64,000 nt of DNA, from NCBI RefSeq assembly GCF_023078835.1, contig NZ_CP090898.1:248001-312000 (forward strand). The letters are read 5' to 3'. The notes below the pieces were generated by a model that was not told the DNA's origin, ran no database searches, and saw only the letters and a program-made list of their open reading frames with translations. Positions 27,888-34,905 of the stretch are shown here, one piece after another. Position 1 is the first letter of the stretch. Every line of letters starts with the position of its first letter. The position numbers and the translations under genes were made by a program. Source of the stretch: Synechococcus sp. NB0720_010 (GTDB taxonomy: Bacteria > Cyanobacteriota > Cyanobacteriia > PCC-6307 > Cyanobiaceae).

Positions 27888-28535
27888 GTGAGGACTTGGG
27901 GCCTGCTGCAGGACAGCCTCACACCAGAGCAGCTGGAGCTGTTCGCCGCACACTTTCGAGGCGGGCGGACACCAGGGCTAATCCAGTTGCCCGTTCCGTA
28001 CCTGAGCCAGAACGACAGCGCCACCGATCAGGGCCATCGGATGTGTTTCTCCTCGAGTTGCGCCATGGCCGCTGCCTTCTTGAAACCCGGCGCCATGCAA
28101 GGCTCCGGCCAGCTGGATGATCAATACCTGTCCTTGGCGCAACGCCACGGCGACACCACTGACGCCAGCGCTCAGGTGAAAGCGCTGCAGAGCCTGGGGC
28201 TACAGGCGCGGTTCAGAACGGATGGCTCCATCGACCACCTGATCGAGCAGTTGCAGCGAGGGATTCCTTGCCCGGTGGGTTGGCTGCACAAAGGACCTGT
28301 CTCTGCGCCCTCCGGTGGTGGCCACTGGAGCCTGGTGATCGGCTGGGATCCAGCCAAGCGCCAGCTCCTGATGCATGACCCCAATGGGGAAGCCGATCTC
28401 GTCAACGGTGGTTATGTGACGACCGCAATTGGGAGCGGAACTGCCCAGCGCTACTCCGAGCGCAACTGGGGGCGCCGCTGGATGGTGGAGGGAGCCGGAA
28501 CCGGCTGGTGGATACAACTAAACAGCGTGACCTGA
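27888..28535 (+). CDS. C39-like cysteine peptidase family protein
   Basis: 215 aa from GTG 27888. It has the papain-fold pattern of Peptidase_C39_2: VPYLSQND near residue 37, the cysteine-bearing [16 protein letters not shown] near 55, His in [11 protein letters not shown] near 155 and MHDPNGEAD near 172. It ends with [12 protein letters not shown]. No signal peptide is seen and no secreted peptide substrate is near, so the role is unclear. A decayed second copy of its 3' end lies at 29803-29853. Confidence 0.7.
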   Translation: MRTWGLLQDSLTPEQLELFAAHFRGGRTPGLIQLPVPYLSQNDSATDQGHRMCFSSSCAMAAAFLKPGAMQGSGQLDDQYLSLAQRHGDTTDASAQVKALQSLGLQARFRTDGSIDHLIEQLQRGIPCPVGWLHKGPVSAPSGGGHWSLVIGWDPAKRQLLMHDPNGEADLVNGGYVTTAIGSGTAQRYSERNWGRRWMVEGAGTGWWIQLNSVT

Positions 28536-28648
28536 CAAGTAGTTGTGAGTTGATGGCCGCAAAATATCTAGGCTCTATTCGTCGCTGGCTAGTCGTTTTC
28601 GACCTACAGCCCGCCGCACAATTCCCAGTGAACCCCGTTGCTGAGTCC

Positions 28649-29659
28649 ATGGGCATCTTTGAGCGTTTTCTGAGCCTTTGGGTTGCCCTTGCGATTGCCT
28701 CCGGAGTGGGGCTTGGCGCAGCTTTCCCCGGGTTCGCTCAGGCGCTCGCAGAGCTTCAGGTTGCGGGCATCAATCTGCCGATTGCTCTGTTGATCTGGGG
28801 CATGATTTATCCGATGATGCTGGCGGTCGATTTCGGCTCCCTGAACGGGCTCAAGCGTCAGCCCAAGGGATTAATCGTCACGATTGTGGTGAACTGGCTG
28901 ATCAAACCGCTGTCGATGACGGCGATCGCCTGGCTGTTTATGCGTGGCCTTTTCGCGGCCTGGATTCCAGGGGAGCTGGCTGATCAATACATCGCCGGAA
29001 TGATCCTGCTTGGCGTGGCACCGTGCACGGCGATGGTGTTTGTGTGGAGCCGCCTGAGCGATGGAGACCCGAACTACACCCTGGCTCAGGTCGCCATCAA
29101 TGATCTGATCATGGTGTTTGCCTTCGCACCAATTGCCGCTCTGCTACTTGGCGTCAGCAAGGTTCTGGTGCCATGGGACACGCTGATCACCGCTGTCGGC
29201 CTGTTCGTCGTGATCCCCCTAGCGGCAGGTTGGCTCACTCGGATGTTGCTGCGCTCCGACACGCGGATCACACGCTTGGAGGCAACACTCAAACCCCTTG
29301 CAATCGTGAGCCTGATCGCCACCGTCCTACTGCTGTTCATGGTTCAAGCCAGCGCGATCCTGGGCAATCCGCTGGCGATCGCCCTGATCGCCATTCCTCT
29401 GATCGTGCAGACCTATCTGATCTTCTGGATCAGCGCCCAGTGGATGCGCTTGTGGCGCCAACCCCATGCGATCGCAGCGCCTGGAGCGATGATCGGCGCC
29501 TCTAACTTCTTTGAGCTGGCCGTGGCCGTAGCGATCAGCCTCTTCGGCCTCAACTCTGGTGCTGCTCTGGCCACCGTGGTCGGTGTTCTGGTGGAGGTTC
29601 CGGTGATGCTCTCGCTGGTGGCGATCGCCAATCGCAACGCACGATTGTTCCCCTTTTAG
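28649..29659 (+). CDS. acr3: Acr3-family arsenite efflux permease
   Basis: 336-aa, ten-helix membrane exporter for arsenite, BART superfamily. The Acr3 hallmark [17 protein letters not shown] carries the conserved Cys near residue 126. [17 protein letters not shown] and [18 protein letters not shown] are also typical. ATG 28649 ([11 protein letters not shown]) is chosen; the frame is open 47 codons further up but not conserved-looking. No arsR, arsC or arsH is nearby. A 7-bp inverted repeat (ACAACTA/TAGTTGT, 28514-28546) upstream is a possible control site. It holds four HIP1 octamers, unlike the flanking chromosome. Confidence 0.93.
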   Translation: MGIFERFLSLWVALAIASGVGLGAAFPGFAQALAELQVAGINLPIALLIWGMIYPMMLAVDFGSLNGLKRQPKGLIVTIVVNWLIKPLSMTAIAWLFMRGLFAAWIPGELADQYIAGMILLGVAPCTAMVFVWSRLSDGDPNYTLAQVAINDLIMVFAFAPIAALLLGVSKVLVPWDTLITAVGLFVVIPLAAGWLTRMLLRSDTRITRLEATLKPLAIVSLIATVLLLFMVQASAILGNPLAIALIAIPLIVQTYLIFWISAQWMRLWRQPHAIAAPGAMIGASNFFELAVAVAISLFGLNSGAALATVVGVLVEVPVMLSLVAIANRNARLFPF

Positions 29660-29802
29660 CCGGCTGCAGCATGCTCGCGCTCGTCCTGCGCGCTGGAGTC
29701 GCATTTGAGCCCATCTGCCATGGCTAAGCCCAGCGGTCGTTCCGCAGTACTTCTTACTTCTGATCCGGAGCGATCCATCCAGATCGAGGGAAGCTCAGGC
29801 AG

Positions 29803-29853
29803 GTCGAAGGAGCCGGAAACGGCTGGTGGATTCAGTTCAACCCCGGGACTTGA
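29803..29853 (+). pseudogene. Remnant of a second C39-like peptidase 3' end
   Basis: Reads VEGAGNGWWIQFNPGT then stop, nearly identical to the last 16 residues of the peptidase ending at 28535 ([16 protein letters not shown]). Nothing upstream remains recognisable, so it is a decayed duplicate flanking acr3. Confidence 0.75.
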
Positions 29854-29913
29854 TCAGGGCAGCGGGGAACACTTTCTGCAGTTGCTCCGAGTCCCTTGAC
29901 CTACACCCCAGCC

Positions 29914-30063
29914 ATGACAGCCATCCCCCTGCACAACGATCACCACGTGCGAGTCGGCCTGGAAGCCCAGCTACGCCAGTTCTGGGCCATGTACAACGCC
30001 CTGCCTACAGAAGCCAACCGCTATCACCTGGTGCAGCTAGAGCGTTTGCTGCAGAGCATTTAA
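29914..30063 (+). CDS. Small hypothetical protein, 49 aa
   Basis: ATG 29914 gives MTAIPLHNDHHVRVGLEAQL and continues as an amphipathic helical protein (RQFWAMYNALPTEANRYHLV, then QLERLLQSI). Codon use is protein-like. No family recognised. Confidence 0.5.
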   Translation: MTAIPLHNDHHVRVGLEAQLRQFWAMYNALPTEANRYHLVQLERLLQSI

Positions 30064-30232
30064 GTGGCGGATCCAGAGTTCAGGGTGTTACAACAGAACC
30101 ACTGCAGAGGATGACAACCTGCAATCCCGTCGAGGTCTCTTGAGGCCTCTTTGTTATACAAGCGATTGGGCTTATCCAGCTCGCGGAAGCTAGTCAGGCG
30201 AGTTATTTTCAAGCCGTTGATTCTTGACGTCC

Positions 30233-30598
30233 ATGCTCACCGGTTCTGACCTGCTCGCCAAAGTCAAGGAACTGGGCGATGTTTCCAAATCAGACCGCGT
30301 GCGCAGCTGCGGCTATGTCAGCACCAAGAAAGATGGCGGCGAGCGCCTCAACTTCACTGCCTTCTATGAAGCCTTGCTTGAAGCCAAAGGCTTGAGCCTG
30401 GGCAACGATGGCGTGGGCCGGGTCAAGGGTGGCCGCAAGCTCAGCTACACCGCCACCGTGCAAGGCAACGGCAACCTCCTCGTGGGCAAGGCTTACACCG
30501 CGATGCTCGACCTCAAGCCCGGCGATGAGTTTGAGATCAAGCTCGGCCGCAAGCAGGTGCGGCTGATCCCCGTGGGTGGTGTGGACGAGGAGGAGTGA
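30233..30598 (+). CDS. cyAbrB-family transcriptional regulator
   Basis: 121-aa cyanobacterial AbrB-type DNA-binding protein. The N-terminal cyanobacterial part is LTGSDLLAKVKELGDVSKSD; the C-terminal swapped-hairpin domain has GKAYTAMLDLKPGDEFEIKL and GRKQVRLIPVG. Chromosomal cyAbrBs regulate carbon and nitrogen genes; this island copy may silence or control the element. ATG 30233 preferred over TTG 30224. Confidence 0.88.
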   Translation: MLTGSDLLAKVKELGDVSKSDRVRSCGYVSTKKDGGERLNFTAFYEALLEAKGLSLGNDGVGRVKGGRKLSYTATVQGNGNLLVGKAYTAMLDLKPGDEFEIKLGRKQVRLIPVGGVDEEE

Positions 30599-30818
30599 GG
30601 CTCTTTTGGCATCATGAGTATTGATGGCACGAGCTGGCGGTGAACGCTCAGCGAGATCAAGTATCGATCTGGTGCTCCTGAACGCAGCACCCCTCTGAGT
30701 GCCAAGTCTCCCTGACCCTGGTGCGCCTGAGAACCCTCGGCCTACCCGCCGGGGGATCCTATTGCGACACGATGTTCGGGAAGAGGAACCGTTGCGCGGC
30801 CACCGCTCATCGCCAATC

Positions 30819-31266
30819 GGCGTAAAGTGAAATTGAGGGGAGGAGCGGTAACCACCCCGACATCTCTGCCTCCAACAGAGTCCGGCCAGGGATCACCCGA
30901 GCCGGTGCGCACAACGGAGGTGCGCTCGAAATGCGTCAAACACCAGCACAAACCTTGTCCTCGACGGCGCGGCGTGAGCGCCATCCCGTAGAGCTTGAGT
31001 CATATGCCACCAACAAACTCCCCACCGTCCAAACCTGGGCTGCATAACCCAGGCGGAGTGAACAACTGATCAGGCCAAGCCTTGAGCATCTCTGCTCAGT
31101 GCCGTCACTCGGCCATTCGATCCCTGCCGCGACACGGCAGGGAGACAACCACGGGGTCAAACCCATCGAGATCGTTGAACCACAGGCACCCGACCGGAGG
31201 GCACCCCAACTGCCAAGGTGACCATCCGCAACCGGTGATAAGGCGCCCGCTACGGGGCGCCTTTTT
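30819..31266 (+). ncRNA. Large structured RNA region, possible HEARO/OMEGA-type RNA
   Basis: No convincing protein frame in about 450 bp, but a series of clean hairpins on the plus strand: CTCTG/CAGAG (30864-30880), CCGGC/GCCGG (30882-30905), GCGCAC/GTGCGC (30907-30925), GGCGC/GCGCC (30966-30982), CCTGGG/CCCAGG (31034-31053), CCCTGCCG/CGGCAGGG (31122-31142). An intrinsic terminator follows at 31241-31266. The 5' part (GTAAAGTGAAAT, GCGGTAACC, CCAGGGATCACCCG, GGAGGTGCGC) resembles my memory of HEARO RNAs, the guide RNAs of IscB/IsrB nucleases, which are frequent in cyanobacteria. No nuclease gene is present. Class assignment is from memory only. Confidence 0.45.
31241..31266 (+). terminator. 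Intrinsic terminator of the structured RNA region
   Basis: AGGCGCCC / GGGCGCCT hairpin followed by TTTT; no protein gene ends just upstream. Confidence 0.85.
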
Positions 31267-31456
31267 GATGGATGGCGCCTGCTGATCCGCAGCAGGACCC
31301 GCCTCAGTGGAGAACAGAGCCTTGGATGGACGCAGCGACGCGATCGACAATGTCTGCCACTCATCACAAGTTCATGCCGAAGTCAGACCCGGAGAACGCG
31401 ACGACCTGGGAACCCGATGAGGAGCGCAAGCTCGATCACAAGCAAACCCATGCAGA

Positions 31457-31735
31457 TCAGGCAGAAGAACCCGACCATGGGCGCCATGCGATCGATCGCT
31501 CTAGGCCTACTAGCTTCGTGCGCAAAAGCCGCTGATCAGGCAGGTCAGGCCGGGGCTGCATCAGGAGTTGGGCGGCCTTATTGATGGCGTACTCGAGAAC
31601 GGCATCGGGCAGGCGCGGCAAGAGGGTACTGATGGCGGCAGCCGTGCGATCAAGAAGGTCGATGTGTGAGAGGTCTGGCGAGAGCAGTTGAGCCAGTCGA
31701 GCCTGCTCAAGGGTTGCAGCAATGAGCAGACGGAT
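31457..31735 (-). pseudogene. 5'-truncated gene fragment, unknown
   Basis: Minus-strand frame with a protein-like, leucine-rich helical sequence (TLEQARLAQLLSPDLSHIDL, then AVLEYAINKAAQLLMQPRPD) ending at 31457. It has no plausible start and abuts another 5'-truncated fragment on the opposite strand. No family recognised; reality uncertain. Confidence 0.35.
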
Positions 31736-31739
31736 GTCG

Positions 31740-32104
31740 ATGAGATCGGCGCGAACGTGCAGAAGTCGGTTCAAGAGATCACCGGCAAGTACGCCGCCCA
31801 GGGCATCACGGTGGACTTCACCCTCTTTGGTCACCTGCACGCCAGCGCGATCGGCGACTACCACGCCCGCAACGCCTCCCTGGTGGGCAGCAACGCCTAC
31901 TCAGAAGCAGGTCTGAACTTCTGCAGCAAGGCCGCCCAGAACGTCCATGTGGTGACACCCGGAACCATCGACGGGATGAAGGTCGACCTGCAGGACGTGT
32001 CCGGCATTGAGCCCTATCCCTTCGCTGCCGAATGGGAGGCCTACTGCCCCAAGAGCGAGCGCAAGCTCCACACCCCCTCTGTCGTCTATCAGGTCGTCGT
32101 CTGA
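31740..32104 (+). pseudogene. 3' fragment of a phage-type metallophosphoesterase
   Basis: About 120 codons reading VDEIGANVQKSVQEITGKYA and then FTLFGHLHASAIGDYHARNA with SLVGSNAYSEAGLNFCSKAA. The GHLH element is the last metal motif of calcineurin-like phosphoesterases, and the following segment is like phage-encoded members. The earlier metal motifs (DxH, GDxxD, GNHE) are missing, so this is a non-functional 3' remnant. The next small gene starts at its stop codon. Confidence 0.6.
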
Positions 32105-32424
32105 TGTCGCATCCCATCTCCACCCACGGCTGCTCCTGCCGCCAGCAACCTGAGCAACTCGATCTCCAGCGCACGCTGCTCCAGACGATCACGGGCCTGA
32201 CGCAGCTGTTGAGCCAACTCAACCAGCCCACTGCGGCGGTGGCTCCGGTGGCGGTGCCAGCTCCCCGCGGCAACGGCCTTTGGGATGAGTTGTCGGTCGT
32301 TGAACTGCGTTCACTGCTGCGCAGCTATCCGATCGATCGCAGCTCGCTGCCGGCGCCGATCGAACTCCTGCGCCGCTCAGAACTGATCGAAGCCCTCCAT
32401 CAGATCCAGACCATCGTCCGCTGA
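32104..32424 (+). CDS. Hypothetical protein, phage/island associated
   Basis: 106 aa from an ATG that overlaps the stop of the preceding fragment. A cysteine-containing start (THGCSCRQQPEQ), a helical region and a C-terminal segment (LWDELSVVELRSLLRSYPID then LLRRSELIEALHQI) that resembles a SAP/Rho-N-like helix pair. Function unknown. The order suggests it was an operon partner of the lost phosphoesterase. Confidence 0.55.
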   Translation: MSHPISTHGCSCRQQPEQLDLQRTLLQTITGLTQLLSQLNQPTAAVAPVAVPAPRGNGLWDELSVVELRSLLRSYPIDRSSLPAPIELLRRSELIEALHQIQTIVR

Positions 32425-32443
32425 ACACACCACAGAGAGATCT

Positions 32444-32911
32444 ATGACTGCAACCTTGACCGCCCCTGTCCTTGGTGAACCCAGCCCCGGCTCAGCTGAG
32501 GCTCTCGTACTCCTGGCAGCAGCTGGTGTCCTCCCAGCCGAAGCTGGAGTGGAGGACCCTCGCTTCTCCGCCGAGTCCATCACCACCTGTGTCTCCCGCC
32601 TGCTTGAGGTGAAGCACCAGCAGGAGCTCTTGGCTCACGAGCAGAAAGAACTGAATGAACAACTGCGCCTGGCGCACCTGCGCGGTGATCTGCGCTCCCA
32701 TCTGCCGGCCGGCAAAGACGGCCAGGGCTATCAGATCACTCCCGATCTGGTGCTCAACCGCCGCGCCGGCCGTAAGCAATGGAGCTATTCGATCGGCTGC
32801 AAAGAGATCGAGTGCCAGCTCAAGGCACGCCAGAGCTACGAACAGCAAATCGGGATCGCCAGCTACAGCGTCGGCGCGGCATTCTGGGACATCAGAGCCG
32901 GCAGGGGTTGA
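32444..32911 (+). CDS. Hypothetical protein, phage/island associated
   Basis: 155 aa. N-terminal Ala/Pro-rich part, a central coiled coil (VKHQQELLAHEQKELNEQLR), and a C-terminal domain with GYQITPDLVLNRRAGRKQWS and CKEIECQLKARQSYEQQIG. The coiled coil with a small C-terminal domain is seen in phage recombination-gene neighbourhoods, but I cannot name the family. It lies 19 bases after the preceding gene. Confidence 0.55.
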   Translation: MTATLTAPVLGEPSPGSAEALVLLAAAGVLPAEAGVEDPRFSAESITTCVSRLLEVKHQQELLAHEQKELNEQLRLAHLRGDLRSHLPAGKDGQGYQITPDLVLNRRAGRKQWSYSIGCKEIECQLKARQSYEQQIGIASYSVGAAFWDIRAGRG

Positions 32912-33041
32912 CGCCTGACAGCAGACCTCTGGCTCTCCTCCGCCCTGGGCTATGGCTCGGGGCTTTTTGCTGTAGATGCCCCTCCTCAGGGCGACAAGAA
33001 GCAGCAGAGTTTCTATAACGCCCCCAGTGGATACGGCTGCC

Positions 33042-33203
33042 ATGGGACTGCTCTACGAACTGCTGATCGACTCCGCCGATGGCACCACCACCGTGCGGAT
33101 CGAGGCCGACAGCCGCGAGGAAGCACTGGGAAACGGCCAGGAGCTCTTCCCGGGCTGTCGCCTCGCACTGGTGAATCCCGAGCCGGGAGAACAGAACGGT
33201 TGA
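33042..33203 (+). CDS. Small hypothetical protein, 53 aa
   Basis: ATG 33042 gives MGLLYELLIDSADGTTTVRI, a two-strand and helix fold like small cyanobacterial DUF-type proteins (EADSREEALGNGQELFPGCR). No function known. Confidence 0.5.
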   Translation: MGLLYELLIDSADGTTTVRIEADSREEALGNGQELFPGCRLALVNPEPGEQNG

Positions 33204-33241
33204 TGTTGTAGAGCTGCCGTTGGGTTGGCAATCTCGGTGGT

Positions 33242-33523
33242 TCAGGCTCGCCTCGGCCTTGAGAACCAGAGACTCAGCCCGGAGAGGATCACCACCAGAG
33301 TGAAGATGCCGAGCAGAATCGAGTAGTACGGCTGCAGATTCAACGGTCCGAAGCGTCCGGTGTGAATCTTGAGTAGCCAGAAGGCATCCACGCCCTGCTC
33401 CAGCAGGAGGCTGTAAAGCGAGCCGCTGGCGGCCGTGAGCAACAGCGGTGCCGCTGCCAGTGGAACGAGCAGTCGATGCAACCGCCGAGCCCGGTGTTGC
33501 AGAGAGCGGGGCATGGGCGTCAC
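33242..33523 (-). CDS. PepSY-associated TM-like small membrane protein
   Basis: 93 aa with two membrane helices: LLVPLAAAPLLLTAASGSLY and YSILLGIFTLVVILSGLSLW, ending in SRPRRA. The helix-GxxY and terminal helix pattern resembles PepSY-associated membrane proteins, which often sit with copper and iron genes. The GTG start overlaps the previous gene's stop (GTGA). Last gene of the three-gene minus-strand operon headed by the DUF305 gene. Confidence 0.65.
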   Translation of the reverse strand: MTPMPRSLQHRARRLHRLLVPLAAAPLLLTAASGSLYSLLLEQGVDAFWLLKIHTGRFGPLNLQPYYSILLGIFTLVVILSGLSLWFSRPRRA

Positions 33524-33747
33524 TCCTCGCGCAGTTCCTTGTGCAGCATCGCTTCGTTGCTGCAGGGCATCCAGCGGCCGTTGTTGTCGTGCACCCCATC
33601 ACAGCCGAGCTGCTTGGCCCGTTGCTCGGCCTCGGATCGGGTCGAGTAGAGCCCCTTGGAGTGGGCCCAGCTGGCTTGAGGAAGTAGCAGTGTGGCGCTG
33701 AGCAGCACTGTGACAATGGTGCAGCGCTGGGGGACTGGGCTGATCAC
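33520..33747 (-). CDS. DUF3721 secreted protein
   Basis: 75 aa. Signal peptide (CTIVTVLLSATLLLPQASWA) and a DUF3721 core: AEQRAKQLGCDGVHDNNGRW with MPCSNEAML. The two conserved cysteines could bind metal or form a disulfide. Function unknown. Four-base overlaps on both sides place it in the DUF305 operon, suggesting a periplasmic metal-linked role (inference). Confidence 0.75.
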   Translation of the reverse strand: MISPVPQRCTIVTVLLSATLLLPQASWAHSKGLYSTRSEAEQRAKQLGCDGVHDNNGRWMPCSNEAMLHKELREE

Positions 33748-34457
33748 AGTGAAAACAGAGCGTCGTACTTGTAGTAAGCCGGTTTGTTGAGACCGTCACG
33801 CCGAAGCATGCGGCGCAGCTCGATGATTTCGCGGCGCTGGGTCACGATGATCTGGCGCGCCAGCCGCAGGATTGTGGGGTTGGTGGATTTATCCAGGGCG
33901 TCGTGCGCCATCTCCAGTGCACCGCCGTGGTGCTGAATCATGCCCTCAAGAAACCAGTTCACCCGGGTTTCAGGGCTGGGGGCCGATCCGCTCATCTGCA
34001 TCGCCGTGATCTGTGCGGCGCTCATCCGCCGCAGGGCTTCCAGGCTGTTGGGATTGCCACCGGGAGGCAGCATCACTGGATACACCGGAGCCTGGGGATA
34101 CCAGGCTTTGCGCCACTGCCCCATCGCCTTGATCTCATTGCTCTGCTCATTCCAGATGCCGTTGGCCAGGGCTCCCACGCCCGGTGAACCAATGTTGAAT
34201 ACGAATTCACTCATGCGCAGCGCACCGATGTGGTGCTGCACCATGGCGTCGATCCAGCGCAGGTCGTAGGTGCTGCCTGCAGGGCCCACCGAATGGTCAT
34301 GCCCATGGTGCGGCTGTTGGCTCGGTTGCCGTTGATGGTGGTCGTGGTTGTGATCGTGACCTGAGTGATCCATCGCCGGCTGTGCCACGGACACGGCCGG
34401 TAGCCAGAGGGAGGCAAAGGCAACCAGAGGAAGAAGGCGACGCAAGTCGGACAGCAC
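33744..34457 (-). CDS. DUF305 copper-binding-type periplasmic protein (CopM-like)
   Basis: Secreted protein with a His-rich spacer (DHSGHDHNHDHH and on) and a duplicated DUF305 ferritin-like domain: MVQHHIGALRMSEF near residue 92 and MIQHHGGALEMAHD near 190. Synechocystis CopM, a periplasmic copper-binding protein, is in this family. I place the start at GTG 34457, giving signal peptide LSDLRRLLPLVAFASLWLPA. The ATG at 34484 would put the MerR-type promoter inside the gene. Divergent from merR. Confidence 0.85.
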   Translation of the reverse strand: MLSDLRRLLPLVAFASLWLPAVSVAQPAMDHSGHDHNHDHHQRQPSQQPHHGHDHSVGPAGSTYDLRWIDAMVQHHIGALRMSEFVFNIGSPGVGALANGIWNEQSNEIKAMGQWRKAWYPQAPVYPVMLPPGGNPNSLEALRRMSAAQITAMQMSGSAPSPETRVNWFLEGMIQHHGGALEMAHDALDKSTNPTILRLARQIIVTQRREIIELRRMLRRDGLNKPAYYKYDALFSL

Positions 34458-34465
34458 GAGTCCAG

Positions 34466-34498
34466 ATAGTGTCTGGTCTCCCATTACAGGAGAGTCAA
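34466..34498 (-). promoter_or_regulatory. MerR-type promoter/operator for the DUF305 operon
   Basis: Minus strand: -35 TTGACT (34498-34493) overlaps the dyad TCTCC-N7-GGAGA, and a -10-like CACTAT ends at 34466. The over-long spacer of about 19-21 bp around a dyad is the MerR-family hallmark. The same TTGACTCTCC-N7-GGAG pattern recurs at 37573-37603. Confidence 0.75.
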
Positions 34499-34503
34499 TC
34501 CCC

Positions 34504-34881
34504 GTGACGGCTTCGGATGCGTTGCTCAAGATCGGTGCGGTGGCGGAGCGCAGTGGCGTTTCGGTGAAAACGATCCGCTTCTACTGCGACCAGGGCCTGC
34601 TCCAGCCGGTGGCGCGCTCTGATGGGCGCTACCGCCTGTTCGACGACTCGGTGTTTGCCGAGCTGGCCTTGATCCGCCGTCTGCGGGCCATGGATCTACC
34701 GCTGGCGACGGTTGGCACTGTGCTGGGTGCACGGCGATCCGGGAATTGCACCTGCAACGATCTCCAGGCCACGATCCGCGGCAAGCTCACCGAGATTCAG
34801 CAGCGCGTCCACGAACTACAGAGCCTGGAAGCCGAACTCAACACGATGCTGAACACCTGGGAGCGCTGCGGCGGCCGTTGA
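34504..34881 (+). CDS. MerR-family metal-responsive regulator
   Basis: 125 aa. Winged helix at the N-terminus (IGAVAERSGVSVKTIRFYCD with GLLQPVARSDGRYRLFDD), a dimerisation helix, and a C-terminal effector part. Cysteines in GNCTCND near residue 81 and ERCGG at the end suggest thiol coordination of a soft metal (Cu, Ag, Cd, Pb or Hg). The genes it flanks favour copper or silver. GTG 34504 is six bases from the operator, so its own transcript would be short-leadered. Confidence 0.88.
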   Translation: MTASDALLKIGAVAERSGVSVKTIRFYCDQGLLQPVARSDGRYRLFDDSVFAELALIRRLRAMDLPLATVGTVLGARRSGNCTCNDLQATIRGKLTEIQQRVHELQSLEAELNTMLNTWERCGGR

Positions 34882-34905
34882 TGCGTTGCGCGATCAGCGC
34901 AGTGC

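Noticed and set aside
27361-27900. Insertion sequence remnant near the left end of the island
   Set aside because: No transposase fragment or terminal inverted repeats were found; the only strong repeat is the 11-bp palindrome at 27773-27805.
30819-31266. tmRNA, RNase P RNA, group II intron or retron as explanation for the structured region
   Set aside because: No tmRNA tag or tRNA-like ends, no RNase P core motif, no domain V hairpin, and no reverse transcriptase nearby.
31272-31535. Plus-strand frame of 87 codons after the RNA terminator
   Set aside because: Low-complexity, charged sequence without protein-family features and without a supported start; the opposite strand looks more protein-like.
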